Assembly: GCF_018130385.1 (NCBI RefSeq)
Contig: NZ_JAFCLU010000017.1
Span: forward strand, 62,001-126,000
Origin: Bradyrhizobium sp. AUGA SZCCT0283
GTDB taxonomy: Bacteria > Pseudomonadota > Alphaproteobacteria > Rhizobiales > Xanthobacteraceae
Length of the DNA stretch: 64,000 nt
Direction: 5' to 3'
Shown here: positions 16,081 to 25,051 of the stretch, piece after piece
Position numbering within the stretch: position 1 is the stretch's first letter
Layout: each line of letters opens with the position of its first letter
Program-made: the position numbers and the translations under genes
The notes under the pieces: generated by a model
What the model was told of the DNA's origin: nothing
The model's input: only the letters and a program-made list of their open reading frames with translations
Database searches by the model: none

Positions 16081-16980
16081 TCAGAAATGATGTATCCCAA
16101 GCGCGGAAAATGCGCCGTCATGCGGCTCATGGCCGTCCATGGTGGGCTGGCCGAGAAAGCCGAGCTGCAGCGGCATCGGATGCAACAGCGACGTCGGTAT
16201 CGCGCCCGCGCTGTCGAGCAGCGACGCGCCATGATGGGTGTCGCCGGAGAAATCCGCCGGGCTGAGCGCCGGACTGAGAATGTCTGCCACCAGCGGCTCG
16301 AGCAGGCCCGTGACCGGCGTGTCATGGGTGGCGCCCGTGATTGTGCCGAGCAGGCCGTCGGTGAGATGACCGACGGTGTCGGAGAGGGACGAGGTCAGTT
16401 GGCTGACCGTGGTGCTCAGGCTTGCGATCGTGCTCGACACCGTTGCAAGCGCGGTGTCGACGATGCCGGTGACGGTGTCTGCAAGCGTGTGAACGGAGGC
16501 GCCAAGATCGAACGCGGGTGATGTGATGCTGCCTCCGGTCGCCGTTGGCGCGTGGTCCACCGATGCGCCAAGGCTCGGTAGCGCGGACGACGATGCAATA
16601 ACCTGTGTCGCCAGCACTTCGCCCGATGACGTGTGGTCCAGCGTCGCGACCGCATCCTGTGGCGAGATCGTTGCCGTGGCATCGGTGTGGAGCGCAGGTG
16701 AGAGGCTGGCGGCCGGAGCTTCGATCGTACCGGCATGGTCCTGATGGTTCGGCTCGGGCTCGGCCGGTACCAGCGCTGCCGGGGCGATCTCTGCCGGATG
16801 CGGGGGCGGTGGCTCCGCCGCGTGTTCTTCCCCCTCGTGCTCCAGGCGATGCAGCGCCGTGTCGGCGTCGTTGAGAAGGCCGAGCAGCATGGTGGCGAAG
16901 GCAACCGACTCGGTTGCCGAGATGTGACGGCTGCGTTCGGCTTCGTCGGAGCGGCGGGCGTTCTTTTCGGATTCGGCCAT
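16081..16980 (-). CDS. Low-complexity Ala/Ser/Thr/Leu-rich protein, candidate type I secretion cargo
   Basis: This is a 299-residue protein starting MAESEKNARRSDEAERSRH at 16980, 13 bases after the stop of the HlyD adaptor gene. After a charged start it has a Pro/Glu-rich stretch, then long Ala/Ser/Thr/Leu repeats with heptad-like spacing (VHTLADTVTGIVDTALATVS, LTSSLSDTVGHLTDGLLG) and a tail rich in His and Gly ending FSALGIHHF. There is no N-terminal signal peptide and no GGxGxD calcium repeat. The TDGLLGTITGATHDT segment resembles LGTVDGLLGTATGVLGG in the small protein at 20183. Position at the end of an exporter operon suggests a secreted protein; that is inference. Confidence 0.65.
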   Translation of the reverse strand: MAESEKNARRSDEAERSRHISATESVAFATMLLGLLNDADTALHRLEHEGEEHAAEPPPPHPAEIAPAALVPAEPEPNHQDHAGTIEAPAASLSPALHTDATATISPQDAVATLDHTSSGEVLATQVIASSSALPSLGASVDHAPTATGGSITSPAFDLGASVHTLADTVTGIVDTALATVSSTIASLSTTVSQLTSSLSDTVGHLTDGLLGTITGATHDTPVTGLLEPLVADILSPALSPADFSGDTHHGASLLDSAGAIPTSLLHPMPLQLGFLGQPTMDGHEPHDGAFSALGIHHF

Positions 16981-16993
16981 GGCCACCTCCTCG

Positions 16994-18322
16994 TCAGCGT
17001 TCGCGGAATGCGCGGGTGATCTCGTCGCGCAGCGGACCGAGCAGATATTCGAACAGCGTGCGCGGACGCGTCGGCACGACCACCTCGGCCGGCATGCCGG
17101 CCTGCAGGTCGATGCGCGACTTCTTGACGTCGTTCGGATCAAGCGCGACCTCGACGGCGTAATAGCCCTGTCCGGACTTGTCGTCGGTCAGGCGGTCGGC
17201 GGACACCGTGTGCACGGTGCCATAGAGCCGGGGGCGCTCGATATAGTTGACGCCGACGAGTTGTACTTCGGCGCGGTGGCCGACGGCGACGTCGTTGATG
17301 TCGGACAGCTTCAGCTTCGCGGCGGCGATCAACGGATTGTCCGTGGGCACGATGTCCATCAGCCGCGCGCCGGGCTGGATCACGCCGCCCTCGGTGAAAA
17401 CGTCGAGGCCGACCACCGAGCCGGTCGCCGGCGCGGTAATCCGCGTGCGAGCCATCACGTCAGTGGCGGCGTCGATCTTGGGCGCGAGTTCCGCGAGCTT
17501 GTTTTCGGTCGCACGCAACTGGTCGGTGATCTCGCTCATGCGCGCGCGCTCCACCCTGGCGATTTCGAGATCGTTCTGCGCGATCTGCTGCTGCATGCCG
17601 GCGATGCTGGCCTGCTGTGCGCCGATATCGGCCTGCAGTTTTGCGTCCTCGCGCTGCAAAGCGAGGATGCGGGTTTTCGGTGTATAGCCTTGCGCGAACA
17701 GATGCTGAGCGCCGTTCATCTCGTCCGTCAGCAGCTCGCGCTGCTTCTCGGTGCCAGCCAGCTGCGCCTGCGTTCCTGTTATTTGCGACTCCAGCTCCTT
17801 GATCTTGCCGCGCAGCACCGCCGTCTCGGCCGCGAACTGGTGTTTGCGTGCCGCCATCATCGCGGTCTCGTTGGCCATGGCCTGGCGAACGGCGGACAGT
17901 TCGCCGCGCGCGCGGAGACCTTCGTCGAAGTCAGGCGCATCGCTTTTGTCGCGTTCCGCCATCAGCCGCGCGCGGGCGGCGAGCGCGGCGTCGCGATCGG
18001 CGGTGAGAACGTCGAGCTTGGCGCGCGGGTCACTGTCGTCGAGCCGGATCAGGAGCTGGCCTTTTTCGACGCGCGCGCCGTCGCGAATCGTAAGCTGGCG
18101 CACGACGCCGCCATAAGGATGCTGCACGCTCTGCCGCCGGCCTTCGACCTGGAGGTTGCCGCTGGCAATCGCCGCGCCGGAGATCGGTGCGAGTGTTCCC
18201 CACATCGTCATAGCGGCCGCGAACGCCGCGACCACGCTGCCGCCGATGAGCGCCGGCCGCCCGGGGCGCGCGTAGCGCGCGCGGGCGCGCATCGGGGCGA
18301 AAGTGTCGTCGATCGCGGTCAT
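16994..18322 (-). CDS. HlyD-family type I secretion adaptor
   Basis: This 442-residue periplasmic adaptor links an inner-membrane ABC exporter to an outer-membrane channel. It has one N-terminal membrane segment (PALIGGSVVAAFAAAMTMWG), a lipoyl-like start (GNLQVEGRRQSVQHPYGGVVRQL), a long coiled coil (about 95-250), and the second lipoyl half and beta-barrel (VMARTRITAPATGSVVGLDVF, GHRAEVQLVGVNYIERPRLYG). The C-terminus reads GMPAEVVVPTRPRTLFEYLLGPL, typical of PrtE/LapC-type adaptors. Its start overlaps the end of the ABC gene by 4 bases (ATGA). No TolC-like gene is in the window. Confidence 0.92.
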   Translation of the reverse strand: MTAIDDTFAPMRARARYARPGRPALIGGSVVAAFAAAMTMWGTLAPISGAAIASGNLQVEGRRQSVQHPYGGVVRQLTIRDGARVEKGQLLIRLDDSDPRAKLDVLTADRDAALAARARLMAERDKSDAPDFDEGLRARGELSAVRQAMANETAMMAARKHQFAAETAVLRGKIKELESQITGTQAQLAGTEKQRELLTDEMNGAQHLFAQGYTPKTRILALQREDAKLQADIGAQQASIAGMQQQIAQNDLEIARVERARMSEITDQLRATENKLAELAPKIDAATDVMARTRITAPATGSVVGLDVFTEGGVIQPGARLMDIVPTDNPLIAAAKLKLSDINDVAVGHRAEVQLVGVNYIERPRLYGTVHTVSADRLTDDKSGQGYYAVEVALDPNDVKKSRIDLQAGMPAEVVVPTRPRTLFEYLLGPLRDEITRAFRER

Positions 18323-20052
18323 GACGCGCGCCCCGCGGCGGCCTGCTGCAAGGCGTGATAGACCTCGCCCGGCGGCCCGAGCATGTCGAGCATGCCGCCC
18401 CGCAGCACCATCATGACGTCGACGATGTCGAGAATGGTGGTGCGGTGGGTGATCACGATGACGGTGGCGCCCTCGCTCTTGGCCTGTAGCAGCGCGATCT
18501 TGAGCGCCTCTTCCCCGGGGGCATCGAGATTGGCGTTGGGCTCGTCGAGCACGAGCAGCGGCGGCCGGCCGAGCAGCGCTCGCGCCAGCGCCAGACGCTG
18601 GCGCTGCCCGCCGGACAGGCCGACGCCGCCGGGACCTAATCGGGTGTCGTATTGCTTCGGCAGGTCGAGCACCATCTCATGAATGCCGGCCCGTTTGGCG
18701 GCGTCGATGATCTCCTCCGTTGAGGCGTCGCCGAAACGGGCGATGTTCTCGCGCACGGTGCCGGCGAACAGGCCGACGTCCTGCGGCAAATAGCCGACAT
18801 GGCGGCCGAACTCGAGCGGATCCCAATGGCTGTAGTCGAGCCCGCCGAAACGCAACCGCCCGTCGGCCGGCGCGATGGCGCCAACGAGAAGGCGGGCCAA
18901 CGTGCTTTTGCCGGAGCCGCTCGGGCCGACGATGCCGAGCGCCTGGCCGGCGCCAAGCTCGAACGTCAGGTCCTTGATCACGGGCTCCTTGCGCGCCGGC
19001 AGCACGCAGCGCAGTTCACGCACCTCGATCGTATTGCGCGCCCGCGGCACGATGGTGTGCGGCGGCGTCAGGTCGATCTCGCCCAGCAGCTCGCGCACTT
19101 CCACATAGGCCTCGCGCGCGCCGATGAACTGCTTCCAGGTGCCGACCGCCTGTTCCACCGGCACCAGCGCCCGGCCCATCACGATGCTGGCGGCGAAGAT
19201 GGTTGCCGGCGCGATGGCGTGGTCGATGGCAAGCCAGGCGCCGGTGCCGAGCATCAGCGACTGCAGCAGCAGGCGGAAGAAGCGGATCGAGGAGGTCATC
19301 ACCGCGTTCTTGTCGCTGGCCTGCGCCTGCTGCACCAGCATCGACGAGCGCTGGCTCTGCCAGTTGCGCTCCACCGCCGGCTGCATGCCCATCGCACGGA
19401 TGACGTCGGCGTGGCGCAGGATGTTTTCGGTGAACACGTAGGATTGGTTGCCGGCGGCTTCCGCTTCCTTCATCGGCTCGCGGGTCATCATCTCGTTGAG
19501 GCCGGCCAGCCCGAGCAGCAGGACGGCGCCGATGGTCGCGACGATGCCGAGCAGCGGGTGGATGAAGAACAGCAGGAGGAGATAGATCGGTATCCATGGC
19601 AGGTCGAACGCGAAATAGATGCCCGGACCGGTCACGAAGGTGCGGAACTGATCGAGATTGCGTAATTGCTGCGCGCCGCGCGAGGCGCCGCGCTGCGCCG
19701 AGTGCACCACCAGCGCCTCGAACACGCGCGCCGACAATTCCATGTCGAGGCGGATGCCGCAGCGGATCAGGATGCAGGAGCGCACAGCGTCCAGCGCCGC
19801 CATGGTAAGCAGCGCGATCGCGAGAATCAGCGTGAGCAGGACGAGCGTGGAAACGTTTTCGTTCAACAGCACCCGGTTATAGACCTGCATCAGATAGAGC
19901 GGCGAACTCAGATAGAGCAGGTTGATGGCGCTGGAGAACAGTCCGGCCCAGAGGAAGTGCGGCCACAGCGCGATCAGCGCCTGGCGGACGTCATCGATCC
20001 GGCGCGACGGCGCGACGGAGTCGTCGGAAACGGTCAACGAGCCTGCCGGCAT
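18319..20052 (-). CDS. Type I secretion ABC exporter (PrtD family)
   Basis: This 577-residue protein has an N-terminal transmembrane domain (first segments WAGLFSSAINLLYLSSPLYL and VLLTLILAIALLTMAALDAV) and a C-terminal ATPase with Walker A GPSGSGKST, Q-loop YLPQDVGLF, signature LSGGQRQR and Walker B LLVLDEPN. There is no N-terminal C39 peptidase domain, so cargo is not cut at a double-Gly leader. This is the PrtD/RTX-type exporter form. The start at 20052 has AAGGTGA about eight bases upstream. A hairpin at 20120-20153 lies between this gene and the small upstream gene at 20183. Confidence 0.92.
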   Translation of the reverse strand: MPAGSLTVSDDSVAPSRRIDDVRQALIALWPHFLWAGLFSSAINLLYLSSPLYLMQVYNRVLLNENVSTLVLLTLILAIALLTMAALDAVRSCILIRCGIRLDMELSARVFEALVVHSAQRGASRGAQQLRNLDQFRTFVTGPGIYFAFDLPWIPIYLLLLFFIHPLLGIVATIGAVLLLGLAGLNEMMTREPMKEAEAAGNQSYVFTENILRHADVIRAMGMQPAVERNWQSQRSSMLVQQAQASDKNAVMTSSIRFFRLLLQSLMLGTGAWLAIDHAIAPATIFAASIVMGRALVPVEQAVGTWKQFIGAREAYVEVRELLGEIDLTPPHTIVPRARNTIEVRELRCVLPARKEPVIKDLTFELGAGQALGIVGPSGSGKSTLARLLVGAIAPADGRLRFGGLDYSHWDPLEFGRHVGYLPQDVGLFAGTVRENIARFGDASTEEIIDAAKRAGIHEMVLDLPKQYDTRLGPGGVGLSGGQRQRLALARALLGRPPLLVLDEPNANLDAPGEEALKIALLQAKSEGATVIVITHRTTILDIVDVMMVLRGGMLDMLGPPGEVYHALQQAAAGRAS

Positions 20053-20119
20053 TCGGCGATCACCTTAGGAGAGTTGATATGACGCTGCGCGATCTACTCG
20101 TGCAGTGCAGGCGGTCGAG

Positions 20120-20153
20120 ACGCGGCGTGGGGCTGCGCTCCCCACGCCACGCG
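20120..20153. other. Strong stem-loop between putative cargo gene and exporter gene
   Basis: The inner arms GCGTGGGG and CCCCACGC are extended by ACGCG on both sides, with a 7-base loop. TTTTT follows only on the plus strand. For the minus-strand operon it has no T-run, so it may be an mRNA-stabilising or attenuating stem. As a plus-strand terminator there is no obvious gene to end. Confidence 0.6.
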
Positions 20154-20182
20154 TTTTTGAAATGTCTGGAACTCAACTGAAG

Positions 20183-20473
20183 TTAGGCGAGACCGTGGAG
20201 TAGGCCGCCGACATCGAGGTGACCGACATCGGCGCTGGCACCGATCATGGTCGGCGCGGAAACCGAGGCGTCGACACCGCTAAGCCCGGCGGAGAGGTCG
20301 ATGCTCGGGCCGGTTTCAATTACCGCGCCGAGATCGAGCGTGTGCGACAGATCCACCGTGCCGCCGGCGCTTGCAGAAGCGCCGCCGCTGGCGCTTGCGC
20401 CGCCAAGGACGCCGGTGGCGGTTCCGAGCAGGCCATCGACGGTACCAAGCAGGTTTCCGAGTAGTGCAGCCAT
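20183..20473 (-). CDS. Small Gly/Ala/Ser-rich protein, candidate type I secretion cargo
   Basis: This 96-residue protein reads MAALLGNLLGTVDGLLGTAT, GVLGGASASGGASASAGG, then alternating DL/GA repeats (VDLSHTLDLGAVIETG, SAGLSGVDASVSAPTM), ending VGHLDVGGLLHGLA. It has no signal peptide, no Cys and almost no basic residues. It is the first gene of the exporter operon, followed by a hairpin and the ABC gene. It could be a small secreted protein, a bacteriocin-like peptide or a surface structural protein; I cannot choose between these from sequence. Confidence 0.65.
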   Translation of the reverse strand: MAALLGNLLGTVDGLLGTATGVLGGASASGGASASAGGTVDLSHTLDLGAVIETGPSIDLSAGLSGVDASVSAPTMIGASADVGHLDVGGLLHGLA

Positions 20474-20670
20474 TTAGTCAACTCCTATGAAGGTTGGCTG
20501 GAATGCGACGAACGTCGCGCTGCACAAAGCCACGGGAGTCAGAAAGGTTGCGGACTCACATGCGGCCTTTTGGTGATCATTTGTTGGGAGCGGAACCCTT
20601 CTCGGCGTTGCCGGTCAGCGGCGGGCCGACCATGATATGAAATCTTCTTGGGAAGTGTTTTGGAAAGTCG

Positions 20671-21918
20671 ATGTCGGAAGAAAAAACGGATGTCGTGGTG
20701 CTCGGCGCGGGCATCGTCGGCGTGTCAACAGCCTGTGCCGCGCGACAGCGCGGGATGTCGGTCGTTCTTGTCGACCGGCGCGAGCCTGGTAGCGAAACCT
20801 CATACGGCAATGCCGGCATCATCAGCAGCGGCTCGATCACGCCGCTCAACAATCCGTCGCTGTGGAAGGCGCTGCCGAAATACCTGACCAACCGCCACGC
20901 CGCATTGCGCTGGAACCCGGTCTGGGCGGTTCAGAACGCGGGATGGGTCGCGCGCTTTCTGGCCGATTCGGCCGCGTCGCGTCTTCGGCCGCGCGCGACC
21001 GCCCTGCATGGATTGATCGGCGCGTCGGCAAAACTGCACCGGGAATGGATCGTGAAGGCGCAGGCGGGGCATCGCATTCGCGAGACCGGCTGGCTGAAAG
21101 CGTGGCGAAGCGATGCGGTCGCGGCGGCGAAGCAGGAGCAGGCCTTCTTGGCCGAATACGGCATCGCCAGCGAATTGCTCGACCGCCAGGCCATCTCCGC
21201 GCTCGAGACTGATATCGTGCCCGTCTACAAGGTGGGTCTGCTGCACACAGAGACCGCCTCGGTCGACTCGCCCGGCGCGGTGGTCAAGGCCTATGCGCGG
21301 ATGTTCGCGGGCGCCGATGGCGATGTCAGGCAGGCGGACGTCAAGGCGATCATGCCTGACGGTGATCGCTGGCGCGTAGTGCTGGCCGCTGGCGAGATTT
21401 CGGCACGCCATGTCGTGGTCGCGCTGGGACCGTGGTCAGCGGAAATCTTGCGGCCGCTCGGCTACCACGTTCCGCTTGCCTTCGAGCGTGGCTACCATCG
21501 CGAATTCAAGCCGAACCCCGCACGTCCGTTGCAGCGTCCGATCTATGACATCGACGGCGGTTTCATTATGACTCCGATGGAGCAGGGCATCCGTGTCACT
21601 TCGGGCGTCGAACTGACCGGCCGCGATGCGCCTTCTTCGTTCGCCCAGCTCGACCAGGTGGTTCCGCTCGCGCGCGGCGTGGCCGAATTCGGCGACGCCG
21701 TCGGCGATGCATGGCGAGGGTCGCGGCCGACACTGCCCGATGGCCTGCCGATGATCGGTGCGGCGCCCCGGCATGCCGGCCTGTGGCTTGCTTTCGGCAA
21801 CCAGCACATCGGCTTCACGACCGGTCCCGGGACCGGCGCCGCCATCGCCGCCATGATCGGCGGCGCGCCGCCTCCTTTTGACGTCGCGCCATTCGCGCCG
21901 CGGCGCTACATTTCATGA
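20671..21918 (+). CDS. dadA: FAD-dependent D-amino acid dehydrogenase (DadA family)
   Basis: This is a 415-residue flavoenzyme. The FAD-binding Rossmann motif is at the start (VVVLGAGIVGVSTACAARQRG, then the acidic end VLVDRRE). The DadA-type stretch ETSYGNAGIISSGSITPLNNP follows. Later there is a substrate domain (FERGYHREF, YDIDGGFIMTPMEQGIRVTSGVEL) and the closing FAD motif (RPTLPDGLPMIGAAP, GLWLAFGNQHIGFTTGPGTG). It would oxidise a D-amino acid to the keto acid and ammonia and pass electrons to the respiratory chain. The dipeptide transporter begins 360 bases downstream on the same strand, so its substrate may arrive by that route. Confidence 0.85.
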   Translation: MSEEKTDVVVLGAGIVGVSTACAARQRGMSVVLVDRREPGSETSYGNAGIISSGSITPLNNPSLWKALPKYLTNRHAALRWNPVWAVQNAGWVARFLADSAASRLRPRATALHGLIGASAKLHREWIVKAQAGHRIRETGWLKAWRSDAVAAAKQEQAFLAEYGIASELLDRQAISALETDIVPVYKVGLLHTETASVDSPGAVVKAYARMFAGADGDVRQADVKAIMPDGDRWRVVLAAGEISARHVVVALGPWSAEILRPLGYHVPLAFERGYHREFKPNPARPLQRPIYDIDGGFIMTPMEQGIRVTSGVELTGRDAPSSFAQLDQVVPLARGVAEFGDAVGDAWRGSRPTLPDGLPMIGAAPRHAGLWLAFGNQHIGFTTGPGTGAAIAAMIGGAPPPFDVAPFAPRRYIS

Positions 21919-22278
21919 TCTAAGCACCGCAACAGGATGCTGCGGTAGGCTGGAGGTTGCCAGCTCAGGTCGCTCGAAAAATGGGCGTCGAGCTTTGCAA
22001 AAGGCCAGGAGGAGGGCGCCGAAGCCATGCGGCGTCTTGAGCGGCGGACTCCCAATTTGGTCCGGGAATGGCCCAAATTCACAATCAAGGAGGGTCGGGA
22101 GATTGCATTCTGCGTTGGCACGCACATTGCAATCATCTCGACAGGCCGTCGTCGCGGTGGGCAATCGTGGCAATCGCCAACTCTCTCTTGCATGGGACGA
22201 CAGTTTGGTGACACCGTTGCACTCGCTTGACCGGCTTGAGAACATGGGTGCGCGTTTGTCGGTCTTGGGGTTTTGTAC
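21919..22278. other. Intergenic region between dadA and the transporter operon
   Basis: There is no supported gene; open frames on either strand are short and composition-driven. It probably holds the transporter promoter, but I cannot point to clear -35/-10 boxes or a terminator. Confidence 0.4.
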
Positions 22279-23196
22279 ATGTTGCGTCTGATTGCCCGGC
22301 GTCTTGCCATCGGTGTGCTGGTCGCGCTCACCGTGATGACGCTCGCATTCCTGCTGACGCGCCTGTCGGGTGACCTCGCCGTTTCGATCGCAGGCCCAGC
22401 GGCGACGCAGGCCGACGTCGAAATCATACGCAAAGCCTACGGCCTCGATCGCCCGCTCTATGTCCAGTTCTTCGCCTGGACCGGCCGCGCCATGGTCGGC
22501 GATTTCGGCCAGAGCTATTTCTTCAAGGACAGCGTGGCTAACCTGATCCAGAAGCGTTTGCCGATCACGGTCACGCTCGGCCTGGTAGGGTTGAGCCTTG
22601 CGTTGGTCATCTCGATTCCGCTCGGCATCCTAGCGGCGCTGCGCGAAAACACCTGGATCGACCGCGGCGTCACCCTGTTCACGATGGTGGGGCAGGCAGT
22701 GCCGAGCTTCTGGCTCGCATTGATCCTGATGATCGTGCTCGGCCTGCAGCTCGGCGTGCTGCCGATCTCGGGCACCGGCACCTGGCAGCATTTCGTGATG
22801 CCGGGGATCGTGCTCGCCTTCACGGCGATCCCGGCGCTGACGCGGCTGACGCGCTCGGGGATGATCGAGGCGATGGCCTCGGACTACATCCGCACCGCGC
22901 GCGCCAAAGGCCTGTCGCGGGCGCGCATCATCTTCAAGCACGCGTTGCGCAACGCCGCCATTCCCGTCGTTTCGATTGCCGCGGTCCAGCTCGGCTTCAT
23001 GCTGGGCGGCTCTATCGTCATCGAAACGGTGTTCGCGCTGCATGGCGTCGGCTATCTCGGCTGGGAGAGCATCGCCAAGAATGATTTTCCCGTCGTGCAG
23101 GCGGTGGTGCTGGTGCTCGCCGTGTTCTACATCGGCCTCACGCTCCTGGCCGACATCCTCAACGCACTGCTCGATCCGAGGCTGCGCGCGGGATGA
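22279..23196 (+). CDS. dppB: Dipeptide ABC transporter permease (DppB type)
   Basis: This is a 305-residue inner-membrane protein with about six membrane segments. The first is LAIGVLVALTVMTLAFLLTRL. The DppB/OppB marks follow: IRKAYGLDRPLYVQFFAW and the cytoplasmic loop that contacts the ATPases (RTARAKGLSRARIIFKHALRNAAIPVV, with EAMASDYI before it). I chose the ATG at 22279; a TTG two codons earlier is also in frame. It overlaps the next gene by 4 bases. Confidence 0.9.
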   Translation: MLRLIARRLAIGVLVALTVMTLAFLLTRLSGDLAVSIAGPAATQADVEIIRKAYGLDRPLYVQFFAWTGRAMVGDFGQSYFFKDSVANLIQKRLPITVTLGLVGLSLALVISIPLGILAALRENTWIDRGVTLFTMVGQAVPSFWLALILMIVLGLQLGVLPISGTGTWQHFVMPGIVLAFTAIPALTRLTRSGMIEAMASDYIRTARAKGLSRARIIFKHALRNAAIPVVSIAAVQLGFMLGGSIVIETVFALHGVGYLGWESIAKNDFPVVQAVVLVLAVFYIGLTLLADILNALLDPRLRAG

Positions 23197-24074
23197 GCGA
23201 GCCGATTGCCATTCAGGTGCCCCAGCCTTCGAGCACAGGTAGCTCGCGCCTCGGCACCGCCGGTTTTGCGATCGGGATCGCCATCGTCGCGCTGATCGTC
23301 GCCGCCGCGGTCGTCGGCAATGCGCTGGTGCCGCAGGATCCGTTCATTCAGGATCTCGGCAACCGTCTCAAGCCGCCGTTCTGGATGGAAGGCACCCAGG
23401 CCGGGCACCTGCTCGGCACCGATCAGCTCGGGCGAGACTACCTGGCGCGGCTGGTCTATGGCGCGCGCATTTCATTGCTGATCGGCATCATGACGGTAAT
23501 CACGTCGGGCTTGATCGGCATCACGCTCGGTGTGCTCGGCGGGTTCTTCGGCGGCCGCGTCGACGACGTCGTGCTGTTCGCCATAACGACGCGGTTGTCT
23601 ATACCCGTCGTGCTGGTCGCGCTCGCGGTGGTCGGGCTGATGGGCTCGGGCCTCGGGCTCGTCGTCGCTACCCTTGGGCTGTTGTTATGGGATCGCTTCG
23701 CGGTGGTGGCGCGCGCCACCACCATGCAGGTCCGCAACCATGACTATGTCAGCGCGGCCTGGTGCGCCGGCGCCTCGACGTCGCATATCCTGATCAGGGA
23801 GATCCTGCCGAACATCGCGAGCCATCTCGCCGTGGTGGCAACGCTGGAGATGGCGCTGGCGATCCTGCTCGAAGCCGCCCTGTCGTTCCTCGGTCTCGGC
23901 GTGCCGCCGCCGCTGCCGTCGTGGGGGCTGATGATCGCCGAGGGCAAGGACTACATGTTCTTTTCGCCCTGGGTGATCATGATCCCCGGCGTCGCGCTGG
24001 CCGTTTTGGTGCTCGGCATCAATCTGGTCGGCGACGGATTGCGCAATCTGCTCGGCGCGGAGCGGCTGCGATGA
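23193..24074 (+). CDS. dppC: Dipeptide ABC transporter permease (DppC type)
   Basis: This is a 293-residue permease, partner of DppB. The N-terminal segment (GFAIGIAIVALIVAAAVVGNALV) is followed by HLLGTDQLGRDYLARLVYGARISL, the motif that defines DppC/OppC. The ATPase-contact loop reads NHDYVSAAWCAGASTSHILI. The ATGA overlap with the ATPase gene indicates translational coupling. Confidence 0.92.
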   Translation: MSEPIAIQVPQPSSTGSSRLGTAGFAIGIAIVALIVAAAVVGNALVPQDPFIQDLGNRLKPPFWMEGTQAGHLLGTDQLGRDYLARLVYGARISLLIGIMTVITSGLIGITLGVLGGFFGGRVDDVVLFAITTRLSIPVVLVALAVVGLMGSGLGLVVATLGLLLWDRFAVVARATTMQVRNHDYVSAAWCAGASTSHILIREILPNIASHLAVVATLEMALAILLEAALSFLGLGVPPPLPSWGLMIAEGKDYMFFSPWVIMIPGVALAVLVLGINLVGDGLRNLLGAERLR

Positions 24075-25051
24075 GCGCACTATTGGAGGTCGAGGAGCTT
24101 CAGGTGACGTTCGGCGGCCGCACCGCGGCGGTGCGCAGCGCCTCGTTCCGGGTCGAGAAGGGCGAGACCCATTGCCTGGTCGGCGAATCCGGTTGCGGCA
24201 AGTCGGTCACCGCGCTGGCGGTCATGAGCCTGCTCGCGCGCGGCGGCCAGCGTTCGGCGAAAAAGATGAGCTTTGCCGGCACCGATCTCACCTCGCTGTC
24301 GGATCGCGAAATGGCGCGGCTGCGCGGCAATCGCATGGCGATGATCTTCCAGGAGCCGATGACCAGTCTCAACCCCGCTTTCACGATCGGCTCGCAGATG
24401 GCGGAGGTGCTGACGCGCCACAAGGGAGGCTCGCGCGCAGCCGCGCTGGACCGGGCCGCCGAACTGATGGGCCGCGTCGGCATCACCGCGCCGGGCATGC
24501 GGCTTGGCCAGTTCCCGCACCAGCTCTCGGGCGGCTTGCGCCAGCGCGTGATGATCGCGATGGCACTGATGTGCGATCCCGAACTGTTGATCGCCGATGA
24601 GCCGACCACCGCGCTCGACGTCACCGTGCAGGCGCAGATCCTGCGGCTGCTCGCCAACCTCAAGCGCGAGTTCGGCCTGTCCATCCTTTTGATTACCCAC
24701 GACCTCGGCATCGTCGCGCGCGTCGCCGACCATGTGTCTGTGATGTATGCCGGCGAGGTGGTGGAGCGTGCGACGACCGCGCAATTGTTCCGTTCGCCGC
24801 AACATCCTTATACACGCGGCCTGCTGTCCTGCGTGCCGGTGCCGGGCCGCGTGCAGCGCGACAGGCCGCTTGGCTCGATCCCGGGCGTCGTGCCGGCGAT
24901 CGGCTCGGGCTTTGCCGGCTGCGCCTTTCGTTCGCGCTGCGCCCACGCCGACGAGACATGCGCGCGCGCAATTCCGCGGCGGCAGGCGGGCGACGCGCAC
25001 GACTATCTTTGCCGGCTCGAGCCGGACTGGGCGGAGCTGCAACCCGCATGA
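24071..25051 (+). CDS. dppD: Dipeptide ABC transporter ATPase (DppD type)
   Basis: This is a 326-residue ATPase. Walker A is GESGCGKS, the Q-loop IFQEPMTSLNPAF, the signature LSGGLRQRVMIA (Gln to Leu in the usual LSGGQ), Walker B LLIADEPTTALD and the switch His in LLITHDLG. The C-terminal extension has the Cys-rich oligopeptide-type tail (GCAFRSRCAHADETCA) that in this family can bind an iron-sulfur cluster. The start at 24071 is shared with the stop of dppC. Confidence 0.92.
   Translation: MSALLEVEELQVTFGGRTAAVRSASFRVEKGETHCLVGESGCGKSVTALAVMSLLARGGQRSAKKMSFAGTDLTSLSDREMARLRGNRMAMIFQEPMTSLNPAFTIGSQMAEVLTRHKGGSRAAALDRAAELMGRVGITAPGMRLGQFPHQLSGGLRQRVMIAMALMCDPELLIADEPTTALDVTVQAQILRLLANLKREFGLSILLITHDLGIVARVADHVSVMYAGEVVERATTAQLFRSPQHPYTRGLLSCVPVPGRVQRDRPLGSIPGVVPAIGSGFAGCAFRSRCAHADETCARAIPRRQAGDAHDYLCRLEPDWAELQPA

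Noticed and set aside
20079..20180. Plus-strand 33-codon frame with a strong AGGAGAG in front (MTLRDLLVQCRRSRRGVG...)
   Set aside because: The purine-rich site is the complement of the leader of the ABC gene on the other strand, and the frame runs through the stem-loop. The product is Arg-rich, as expected from GC-rich non-coding DNA.
24080..25042. Long antisense open frame opposite dppD
   Set aside because: It is a typical mirror frame of a GC-rich gene; the ATPase motifs on the plus strand are complete.
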